Part shown: positions 50,647 through 59,087 of the stretch, piece after piece | How positions within the stretch are numbered: position 1 is the first letter of the stretch | Layout: the number at the start of each line of letters is the position of its first letter | Origin: Bacteroidales bacterium | GTDB lineage: Bacteria > Bacteroidota > Bacteroidia > Bacteroidales > UBA1715 | Reading direction: 5' to 3' | DNA: 61,286 nucleotides | Assembly (NCBI GenBank): GCA_016714605.1 | Contig: JADKDL010000035.1 | Location: 1 to 61,286 of the forward strand | Notes under the pieces: model-generated | Seen by the model: the letters and a program-made list of their open reading frames with translations, nothing else | Told to the model about the DNA's origin: nothing | Database searches by the model: none | Position numbers and translations under genes: made by a program

Positions 50647-53600
50647 ATGACTATTTTTGATAAAAAATAATCTTTCTGAAGTGATATTAGAACCAATAAA
50701 ATTTGATAAATCATTACATCAGTCATATTTCAAGCAAAGCTTGCGACGTGATGATATAGAATTGTTTAAACGTAATTTTAAACGACTTTTGGAGCGAATC
50801 AGCGAAACAGAAAGTGAGGAGCATAACAAAAATATTGTTTCCGATTTTCTGAAAAATACCTTTTATAAAGAAAATTTCGAAATAAATACTGCAGACCGAA
50901 AAGACCTTGTAATTCATAAAACGAATACAAGCAGTTCGCCTGTTTCTGTTATTATTGAAGCTAAAAGCCCTTCAAACAAATCGGAAATGATTAGTTTCGA
51001 CAAACCTAACGCAAAGGCACTACACGAAACGATTCATTATTATCTGAAAGAAAGAATTATTAATCAAAACAAAGAAATTAAACACCTGATAATTACCAAT
51101 ATCTACGAATGGTTTATTTTCGATGCTGTCTGTTTTGAACAGTATTTTTATGCCAACAAAAATTTTCGCAAAAGCTATCAAGAATGGATCGATAAGGAAT
51201 TGGTAGGTACAAAAACCGATTGGTTTTATACCGAAATTGCAAAACCGTTTTTAGATACAGATTTAGAAACCTTACCATGTGTGTATATTAATCTTTTAGA
51301 ATATGCTGAAATTGTAAAAAATACAGACCAAACCGACGACAGCAAACTAATAAATTTATACAAGATATTTTCGCCCGAACACCTGTTAAAATTGCCTTTT
51401 GCAAACGATTACAATAAAATAGATACAGGGTTTTATAATGAACTGTTGCATATTTTAGGACTAGAAGAAACTAAACAAGGTAGCAAAAAACTCATAACTA
51501 GATTAAAAGCAAAAGACCGTGAAGCTGGTTCATTTCTCGAAAACACTATTGGAATTATTCAAAGTCTGCGACGACTTAACCAACTTGAAAGACCCGATTT
51601 GTATGGCGAAAATGAAGACGAACAACTATTCAGCATTGCACTGGAGCTGAATATTACATGGCTTAACAGGGTGTTGTTTTTGAAACTTTTAGAAGCTCAG
51701 CTTATTAAATATCATAAAGGAAACTCCGATTATGCATTTCTGAACAATACTAAAATTAAAGATTTCGATGAACTCAACGAACTATTTTTCGAGGTATTGG
51801 CAAAAAAAACTGATAAAAGAGATGTTGCTGTTCAAGAAAAATTTGGCGATTTACCTTATCTAAACAGTTCATTATTTGAGCAAACTCATCTCGAAAGCAA
51901 TGTTGTGTATATGTCGCAACTCAAAGACCGTTTAACGCATTCTATTTCTAAACAAACTGTTTTGAAAGATAGACAAGGCAATAAATTATCTGGTGCGATA
52001 AATCCATTGGTTTATTTGTTTGAGTTTCTGAATGCGTACAGTTTTGCGAGCGATGCTGCTGCCGATATTCAAGACGATAGTCGAACAATAATTAATGCTG
52101 CGGTACTTGGGCTGATATTCGAGAAAATAAACGGTTACAAAGACGGCTCTTTTTATACTCCTAGTTTTATAACCACCTATATGAGTGGCGAGGTATTAAA
52201 AAATGCATTAGTAACTAACTTTGCCAAACTACCTGCTTACGCCAAAGTAGAATCGTTTAAGCATTTAAAAGAATGTATAAATTATACTGACAAATCTGTT
52301 CGTCAAAATGCAAATGATGTAATAAATGCTCTGAAAATAGTTGACCCAGCGGTTGGTTCGGGGCACTTTTTGGTATCGGTCCTCAACGAACTGGTTGCTC
52401 TCAAAAGCGAATTACGAATTTTGCAAGATCAGAACGGCAATCGTTTGCGTGGAATTATCATACAAAATGTAAACGATGAATTGGTTATAATAAATGAAGA
52501 AACTAGCGAACCGTTTCAGTATTATGTAAATGATAAACATATACCTCCATCTGAAATTCAGTGTATTCAACAAACATTGTTCAACGAAAAACGAACATTG
52601 ATAGAAAAGTGCATATTTGGCGTGGATATAAACCCTAAATCGGTGCTAATTTGCAGACTGCGTATGTGGATAGAATTGCTCAAAAACTCCTATTATACTG
52701 CCGAAAGCAATTATATGTATTTGGAAACTTTGCCAAATATCGACATTAATATAAAAGCAGGTAATTCGCTCATTAGTAAGTTCGATACTGGACTCAATGT
52801 TTTTGAACGTGCGGCTGTAAATAAACTCATTGTTGATTATAAATTTGTAACCGACCAATATAAAAAAAACACTAATTACGACGAAAAGCTTGGTTTTCGT
52901 AAAACAATACAAAACATAAAAACCGAACTGTTGAAATTTGCCATTCCGCAGGATAAACATTATAAACAATACCTTAAAAAATCAAGAGAATTACAAAATC
53001 TGATAGGTGTAAATCCACAAAGCGAAACTATAATAAAACAAATTACTAAGTTGAGCGATGAAATTGCCGAATTAGAAAAAAAATATAAAGACAATTATTA
53101 TACGGTGTATGCCAATTCTTTGGAGTGGTCGATAGATTTTCCCGAAATACTGTCGGAAAACGGAGAGTTTGTTGGGTTCGATGTTGTAATTGGCAATCCA
53201 CCATATTTTACAATTAGCAACGAACCAAAACTAAAAGAAGTTAGCGACAATTATACAACCTTTAAACATACCGGCGATATTTATATGCTATTCATTGAGC
53301 GTGGTTTGCAAATAATAAAACCCGATGGCAGAGTATGTATGATTACCTCCAACAAATGGATGCGTGCAGCTTATGGTGAACGTTTGCGCGATTATCTACT
53401 GAAAAATGCTACCATCGAAAAACTGATAGATTTCGACGGTCTCAAAGTGTTCGACGAAGCTACGGTCGATACAGGAATTATACAACTCAAAAACCATAAA
53501 AACGGGTTACAATCTATTTCAGCAGTTCGTTTCGATAAATCTTTCGATTTGATAAATGATAGCATTTCAGAATATTTTGAAAAAAATAAAATTGAATTGA

Positions 53601-54544
53601 AGAATCTCACATATGAAAGTTGGAATCTGAAATCGGAAAACGAAAATGCAATAAAACATAAAATTGAAGAAATTGGATTACGATTAAAACATTGGAATAT
53701 TTCCATCAGTAGAGGTTTAACAACAGGATTGAACGAGGCCTTTGTGATTGATACCCAAACCAAAGAAAACCTCATAAATACAGAAACACAGAACCGAGAT
53801 TTTATAAAACCCCTTCTGCGTGGTAGAGATATTAAAAAATATAATGTTGAATATTCCGACTTATGGTTAATTATAATACCCAAAGGATATACAATAAAGT
53901 CGTTTCAAGGAACACAACAGACTCTAACTAATAGCAATACAGAAATTGTTTCCGAACCACACTATGGTTATCTTAGAAAGGCAGATGCGTGGAATTATAT
54001 TTCTACAAAACTACCATCTTTATCTGACTACTTGCAGCAATTCGAGGCAAAAGCTGACATAAGAGATGACAAAGGCGATTTTTGGTGGGAACTGAGAGCT
54101 TGTTCGTATTATGCAGAATTTGAAAAAGAAAAGATAATCTTTACAAAAGCATCTCAAACAAAATCTTTTGCTTACGACAGGAGAGGGTATTATCTACAAA
54201 ATACATCATATATACTTAGTGGTGAAAATCTGAAATACTTGTGTGGAGTTTTAAATTCGCATTTAATCACGTATGCCTTTTTAAATTATTACCAAAGTGG
54301 CGGAATAGATGGTGAAATTACTGTACAAGCAATGCACGAATTGCCTATACCTGCAATTACTCCCGAAAATCAAGCAACCGTAAACCAAATCGAAACCCTA
54401 GTGGACGAAATAATAGAGCTAAAAGAAATCGATTCGGCAGCAGATATTGGCCAACAAACAAGTAAAATAGATACATTGGTTTACCAACTTTACGACCTTA
54501 CTGATGAAGAAATAGGAATGATTAAATATGAAAGTAAGTGCTGA
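50647..54544 (+). CDS. Type IIG restriction-modification enzyme (Eco57I-like methylase with N-terminal nuclease)
   Basis: A protein of about 1298 residues that probably combines cleavage and adenine methylation. The N-terminal part has a PD-(D/E)xK-like site (VIIEAKSP near residue 100). The central N6-adenine methylase has motif I DPAVGSGHFLVSVLNE near 567 and motif IV VVIGNPPYFTI near 848. The C-terminal third carries a TaqI-like target-recognition domain (FIKPLLRGRDIKKYN, AMHELPIPAI). The ATG at 50647 is the natural start (MTIFDK) but is followed by an A6 run at 50662-50667. With five A the frame runs directly into NNLSEVILEPIKFD. As displayed, only a TTG at 50657 opens the long frame. No separate methylase or specificity gene is adjacent. 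Confidence 0.9.
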
Positions 54545-54719
54545 AAAATGGATAACAAATTTTTATTTAAACGAAAAATCAAATCATACCATTTCAGAAT
54601 ATATCAGAAACAATCCTGCAAAATGGTATGATGATATATTTTTGTCATTAATTTATGCCCCGATGCAATATTTTTATACTCAATCCTTTTTGTACAGACC
54701 ATCCTTCTTTGTCGGTTAG
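54528..54719 (+). CDS. Short ORF overlapping the RM gene end, possibly a truncated gene
   Basis: A 63-codon frame begins with ATG inside the last codons of the restriction-modification gene (17-bp overlap). Its first 40 residues (AEKWITNFYLNEKSNHTISE onward) look like a natural protein start. The last third runs over the 3' end of the convergent DUF4625 gene and is probably meaningless. It may be the stump of a gene that once followed the RM gene and was cut off by a rearrangement near 54645. I recognise no family. Confidence 0.3.
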   Translation: MKVSAEKWITNFYLNEKSNHTISEYIRNNPAKWYDDIFLSLIYAPMQYFYTQSFLYRPSFFVG

Positions 54720-55154
54720 ACTTATGTAAAAATGGTAATCTCCTTCATCTAAAATGCCGCTATTGTTGGTGGTTGGAAGGGTTATTTTTATATTTGTTTC
54801 GTACATATCTAAACCTTCGGGAATATCATAATCTTCTATGAACGTAAATGGATTTATTGGGTCTTTTTTTTCTTCAGATTTGCAGTTCTCTACCTCTGTA
54901 CTATGCGAATGGTGGTCGAAATTGTGATGAATATCAATACTGTATGATTTGGTTGAACCCAATTCAGCATTGTCTTTGAAAAGCACCTTAAAATCGAACG
55001 ATTCTCCGAAATATAAGGTGTCGCAGTTGAGTGGAAATGTGCCTTGCATACTTAAATCAATTTCAGGCTTTTGTTTGTCTATTTCTTCTTTGTTGCAGGT
55101 GGTGAAAATGACCATTGCTAAAAATATAAGTGAAAATAATTTTATTTGCTTCAT
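54648..55154 (-). CDS. DUF4625 lipoprotein with a His-rich loop
   Basis: I prefer the ATG at 55154 (MKQIKLFSLIFLAMVIFTTC), because it gives a lipoprotein signal with the lipobox Cys about residue 20; an in-frame ATG at 55181 adds nine residues. The mature domain matches DUF4625: KPEIDLSMQGTFPLNCDTLY, GESFDFKVLFKDNAELGS, then DIHHNFDHHSHSTEVENC, a dense histidine cluster likely to bind metal, and YHFYISLTDKEGW. It should be anchored in the outer or inner membrane facing the periplasm or the cell surface. It is the last gene of the metal-uptake operon, 70 bp after a smaller relative. Confidence 0.85.
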   Translation of the reverse strand: MKQIKLFSLIFLAMVIFTTCNKEEIDKQKPEIDLSMQGTFPLNCDTLYFGESFDFKVLFKDNAELGSTKSYSIDIHHNFDHHSHSTEVENCKSEEKKDPINPFTFIEDYDIPEGLDMYETNIKITLPTTNNSGILDEGDYHFYISLTDKEGWSVQKGLSIKILHRGIN

Positions 55155-55224
55155 GACTTTTAAAGTATTTAAATTTTTCAATTAGTAAAGCCCTAACTTT
55201 GGTGTCAGGGCTTGAGCATATCTT

Positions 55225-55635
55225 TTAGTTTGAAGAAGCTGCTAGAAATTCAATTTCCGACTCGGCAGTTGTCTCATTTCCCAACTCATCGGTAACAACC
55301 AAATGAAAATGATAATCGCCAACTTCTGCGGTCAGTGGTATGTCAATGTGTTCATGGAAAGTACTGTTCTTTTTACCTGAAAATTTGGAATAAGTAGTGT
55401 CTAACTCCCATGTTCCCGTTCCTTCGGGGTGGATTTCTACTAATACCGTTTTAATGGTTCCTTCTGCAACTATATCTGCTTCAATGTGCAAATCGTCTCC
55501 AACTATTGCGGTTTTGCTGTTGTTTAACCCAACTTCGGTAAGTGTTATTTCAGGTTTTGCAACTTCTTTTTCGCAAGAGCTGAAAACTAATCCTGTGGCA
55601 ACAACTATTGCCAATACTATTATTTTACTTTTCAT
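55225..55635 (-). CDS. Small DUF4625-type lipoprotein
   Basis: The 136-residue protein has a lipoprotein signal (MKSKIIVLAIVVATGLVFSSC) and one Ig-like beta domain resembling the neighbouring DUF4625 protein: KPEITLTEVGLNNSKTAIVG, VLVEIHPEGTGTWELD, FHEHIDIPLTAEVGDYHFHL and VTDELGN. Several His residues (HPEG, FHEHID, YHFHL) could contribute metal ligands. It starts 21 bp after the TonB receptor stop, so it is clearly in the same transcription unit. A periplasmic or surface metal-binding role alongside the receptor is inferred from context only. Confidence 0.8.
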   Translation of the reverse strand: MKSKIIVLAIVVATGLVFSSCEKEVAKPEITLTEVGLNNSKTAIVGDDLHIEADIVAEGTIKTVLVEIHPEGTGTWELDTTYSKFSGKKNSTFHEHIDIPLTAEVGDYHFHLVVTDELGNETTAESEIEFLAASSN

Positions 55636-55656
55636 AATTTTTATTTTTTAAAATTG

Positions 55657-58083
55657 TTAAACAGTATTACTTTTTATTTTTTTAATTGAAATAGGTATTG
55701 AAATATTCAAAATGAAATTTCGTCCCGGATCGGGTACATTAATTAAGCGGTAATAATTCGTGTGATTAAAATATTTGGTATTAAACAGATTTTGAATCTG
55801 AAAAGAAATGTTGACAGACTGTTTTTTTAATTTCACATCTCCGCCCAGACTTAAATTTATGAGCTGATAACCTGCAGTAGTTTCTTCCGGTGGAACGATA
55901 TTGTTTTGTGGTGCAGTAAGCTTATAATCAATAGAAACATAAACATTCTCAAAATACTTAATTTTTTGTTTTTGGTATTTGATATTGAGTATTGCCGATG
56001 CAGGGGGCGAGAAAGGCAGGGTGCGACCTTTCTTCTCGCCCGATAGCTGTTCCGAATAGACATATTCGCCAATAATGCCAATTTGCAAAGGTTTTATGAT
56101 TTGATAATGGGCGTGTAACTCAGCTCCAAACCGAAACACTTCGCATTGGTTGTAATAGAAAACCTGATTACCATTGCCATAAAGTCTATCATGTTCCGAA
56201 CTAGGATTGAGGTAGATATAATTGGAGAAATAATTCAAAAACGGTGTTGTGCCAATTGCAAATTTCATTGAATTATATTCCAATCCCAAATCGAGTTGAT
56301 ACGAAATTTCGGGCGATAAATCGGCATTTCCGACCTCGTAACTGAAATGATGGTAATTCACTCCGTTTGCTGCCAATTCTTTCGCAATGGGCATTCTGAA
56401 GCTTTTGCCAACATTAACTTTGAGCGACCATTGTTCAGGATTAAAATTATAGCCAATAGACCATGATGTATTAGAAAAATCTCGGTTCAGATTTATAGCT
56501 CTATTTAGGTATTGCCATATTGTGTCTCCATTGTTTACAATCGGAGACATAAACCAATCGTTATACTCTTGGGTTTGCAAATTTCCGTAATCGTATCTGA
56601 AACCAGCTTGTAATAAGCTTATTTCGCTTAAATGCTGTTTTGCATACAGAAATCCACCAATTGAAGTTTGTCTATATGTTGGAATAATAAAGCCTCTGCC
56701 ATCAATTCTATTGTCTTGGTAATCGGAGTTTAAGCCAACTGTGAACAAAGTCTTTTCACTCAATGTGTAACTGCCTTTTACGTTTGCCGAATAGATATAC
56801 TTATCGAATGCTCGTTCCAATTCTGCAGAAAAAGGAAGTGTATCTGGAAATATTGCAGGCATATAACCATGACTTACATACTCGCTCCATTCGTTACGAT
56901 TGTTTCTCTGAAATCCAAAATCAGTTTCCAGTTTTACCGCATTTTTGTGCCACAAACTTTTATTTATCAGCTTTAAATGACTCACTTCTTGATATGGAAA
57001 TTGAATATCTCTGTCCGATTTATCGTGCAATTCAACATCAACATTTCTTGGCTCTAAACCGTGTGCATTCGCAAAAAAGCCACTTTCGCTATTTACTGTA
57101 CTCACAAAAAACTTGCTTGTAAAATACTTTTTCACCAAGCCCACTTGCAGGTGCAGATTCTTTTCGTTGCCTGCGGTGTTTCGTAATTTATTTTTGTGCA
57201 AAGCCGCTTTGTATGAGTAAATATCAATGCTGTCGGTCGGAACTTTGTAGTCGCCATAGTCAATATAGGTAAGTCGGGCGTTTGCAAAAAACCATTTTTT
57301 TCTACCGTAAACAGCAAGCGAAGACCCAAACAAATTATTATTTGATTTGCCCATAAGGTCGAGGTTTGCTTTCAATGAACCATCGGTAGGTATCGCACTC
57401 TGATTTATATCAATCACCCCACCAATTGCATCGGAGCCATACATAAGCGAAGCCGGACCTTTCACCACTTCTATGTTTTCTGCCGCATATTGGTCTATTT
57501 CCAAACCATGATCGGCTCCCCACTGTTGCCCTTCATGCTTCACCCCATTTTCAACCACCACCACACGGTTGAACCCAAGTCCACGAATTACAGGTTTCGA
57601 CTGCCCAGAGCCAATATCTATGGTAGAAATACCCGGCAAACGATTGAGCGATTGCATAAGACTACCACCACTATTTTGCTTGAGATATTCAGTGTTTACC
57701 ACTTCTATATTCAGCGAAGTTTCACGTTTTAGTGTTTCGGCAGCGTGGTCGGTTACAACCACCTCTTGTAAAGTGAGCAAAGAGGCTTGTAATCTATATT
57801 TTACAACTATATTTTTAGAAATTGAAACACTATCTCTCAGCGTTTTGTAACCAACAAACGAAATTTCTAGCACATATTTTCCTTTTGGTAGGTTATTGAT
57901 AGAAAAATCACCTTGAGCATTGGTTACAGTGCCATTTTTTTCAGGAAGCAGCATAACAGTTGCACCAGGCAAAGGAAGTTTATTTTCATCGAATACATGT
58001 CCCGATAGCAAATATGTTTCTTGTGCGATTATGGACATACAAAACAGAGTCATGCCCAATAAAAGCACGATGAGTTTGTTCAT
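55657..58083 (-). CDS. TonB-dependent outer-membrane receptor, ZnuD-like
   Basis: The 808-residue protein has a signal peptide and an N-terminal carboxypeptidase-like beta domain (about 25-100, GATVMLLPEKNGTVTNAQGD). The TonB plug spans about 115-235 (KPVIRGLGFNRVVVVENG, then EGQQWGADHGLEIDQYAAEN and VVKGPASLMYGSDAIGGVID), and a 22-strand barrel follows. The phrase QWGADHG with RGLGxNRVxVVxNG is characteristic of ZnuD-type receptors for zinc, although some relatives import copper or other metals. The linked Fur-family regulator, His-rich protein and His-rich lipoproteins support a metal substrate. Transport would depend on TonB-ExbBD encoded elsewhere. Length is normal and the frame intact. 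Confidence 0.9.
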   Translation of the reverse strand: MNKLIVLLLGMTLFCMSIIAQETYLLSGHVFDENKLPLPGATVMLLPEKNGTVTNAQGDFSINNLPKGKYVLEISFVGYKTLRDSVSISKNIVVKYRLQASLLTLQEVVVTDHAAETLKRETSLNIEVVNTEYLKQNSGGSLMQSLNRLPGISTIDIGSGQSKPVIRGLGFNRVVVVENGVKHEGQQWGADHGLEIDQYAAENIEVVKGPASLMYGSDAIGGVIDINQSAIPTDGSLKANLDLMGKSNNNLFGSSLAVYGRKKWFFANARLTYIDYGDYKVPTDSIDIYSYKAALHKNKLRNTAGNEKNLHLQVGLVKKYFTSKFFVSTVNSESGFFANAHGLEPRNVDVELHDKSDRDIQFPYQEVSHLKLINKSLWHKNAVKLETDFGFQRNNRNEWSEYVSHGYMPAIFPDTLPFSAELERAFDKYIYSANVKGSYTLSEKTLFTVGLNSDYQDNRIDGRGFIIPTYRQTSIGGFLYAKQHLSEISLLQAGFRYDYGNLQTQEYNDWFMSPIVNNGDTIWQYLNRAINLNRDFSNTSWSIGYNFNPEQWSLKVNVGKSFRMPIAKELAANGVNYHHFSYEVGNADLSPEISYQLDLGLEYNSMKFAIGTTPFLNYFSNYIYLNPSSEHDRLYGNGNQVFYYNQCEVFRFGAELHAHYQIIKPLQIGIIGEYVYSEQLSGEKKGRTLPFSPPASAILNIKYQKQKIKYFENVYVSIDYKLTAPQNNIVPPEETTAGYQLINLSLGGDVKLKKQSVNISFQIQNLFNTKYFNHTNYYRLINVPDPGRNFILNISIPISIKKIKSNTV

Positions 58084-58184
58084 GTTATTTTGATATAAAA
58101 TGAATTAAGCAAATGAACTAGTGAGATAAAGCCAATAGGATAACTGAGATACTTTAAATAAAATATCTTTTAACTATCAGATTT

Positions 58185-58541
58185 CTACATTACAAAAGGA
58201 GGGGCACGAGGTGTTTTATGAGAATAAGAATAAGCTGTATAAAACGAGCTAATACGTTTAATTTCTGAGGAGAAAGCTTGAAAAACTGTTTTTGGAACTG
58301 TAATTGGCGAATGCAGCGAGGATAGAGAGAATTTGTATTCGCAAACAAGACAATGTTCTTTTGCAGAGTGAAGTTTATCGGCAAAATGTAAGCCGGATGA
58401 TTGTTGAGAATGTTCTAGTTGAGAATGTAAAAAATGAGCATTGTGCTTTTTATGATGTGCGATATGCACCGTCTGAAAAGCAAGCGGGTAAATGAATACA
58501 CATAATAATATAATTGCAATATGTTTGCTTAAATTGCTCAA
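58185..58541 (-). CDS. Histidine-rich exported protein with a CxxC motif
   Basis: The 118-residue protein has a signal peptide (HIAIILLCVFIYPLAFQ) and then a segment very rich in His (VHIAHHKKHNAHFLHSQLEH, GLHFADKLHSAKEHCLVCEY). The HCLVCE motif resembles small His/Cys proteins found beside metal-linked TonB receptors in Bacteroidota. A periplasmic metal-binding or metal-chaperone role is inferred. The start is a TTG whose bases overlap the TGA of the Fur-type gene (TTGA), so translation is probably coupled. It lies 101 bp before the receptor gene. No enzyme motif is visible. Confidence 0.7.
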   Translation of the reverse strand: MSNLSKHIAIILLCVFIYPLAFQTVHIAHHKKHNAHFLHSQLEHSQQSSGLHFADKLHSAKEHCLVCEYKFSLSSLHSPITVPKTVFQAFSSEIKRISSFYTAYSYSHKTPRAPPFVM

Positions 58542-58957
58542 TTTTGTTGAATATCTGTTTGTTTACAATATTTACACACTCCTTTTATTATCATTTCCGT
58601 TTCCACTTCGCTATAGCCGTCGGGGAGGATTGGTTTTTGAATAGCCACCGAATCTAAACAAACCACTTTGTTGCACTCATTACAATAGAAATGTGCGTGC
58701 TTATGTTTATTTGTTGCTGAAATGTCAATTGCATATTTGACCAAAAGATTATCTACAACTATCTTATGAATTATTTTGCTCTCTTCCAATGTCTTAAACG
58801 AACGATAAAACGTAGTGCGGTCGTAATTTCCCTGCAAACGTTCACGAATTTCATGTTCGGAAAGAGCTTGATTGGCTTCTAAAATTACTTCCAGAATGCC
58901 TTCTCGGCAACTGGTTCGTTTCAGATTGTGTTATAATAGTATTTCTAAAGGATTCAT
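58538..58957 (-). CDS. Fur-family metalloregulator (Zur-like), with an in-frame stop at codon 9
   Basis: From the ATG at 58957 the frame reads MNPLEILL, a TAA (58931-58933), then HNLKRTSCREGILEVILEAN and the winged helix with ALSEHEIRERLQGNYDRTTF. It continues through KHKHAHFYCNECNKVVCLD and ends with a second CxxC (CKYC), the structural zinc site of Fur proteins. The whole is about 139 residues, normal for the family. Apart from the TAA the frame is continuous, and the first 8 codons look genuine, so a single substitution (probably Lys or Gln to stop) separates them. Without the stop it would be the operon's repressor. A late TTG at 58837 would remove half of the DNA-binding domain and is not a credible start. 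Confidence 0.85.
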
Positions 58958-58977
58958 ATTTGCAATCATTATTCAAA

Positions 58978-58992
58978 TGCAACATTGATGCA
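58978..58992. promoter_or_regulatory. Candidate Fur/Zur operator (7-1-7 inverted repeat)
   Basis: TGCAACATTGATGCA is a 7-1-7 dyad with six of seven positions symmetric, the usual layout of Fur-family operators. It lies 20 bp upstream of the regulator's ATG and touches the -7 box at 58991-58998. A further TGCAA at 58961 forms a second, looser half site. Binding would block the operon's promoter. Confidence 0.55.
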
Positions 58993-58998
58993 AATATA
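58991..58998 (-). promoter_or_regulatory. Putative -7 box of the metal-uptake operon
   Basis: On the minus strand the sequence is TATATTTG, a perfect TAnnTTTG match, ending 33 bp before the ATG at 58957. It overlaps the candidate operator by two bases. Confidence 0.55.
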
Positions 58999-59087
58999 AC
59001 TTTAATTTAATAATATTCAAATTAATTTTTTATAAAATTGTAACAGGTTTGTGTTTTATAACGATTCTTGCATACAATACAATCACT

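Noticed and set aside
55188..55213. Hairpin between the two DUF4625 genes as a strong terminator
   Set aside because: The stem is only 7 bp (aagccct/agggctt) and no T tract follows on the minus strand. It may be an attenuator or RNA processing site, but is too weak to list.
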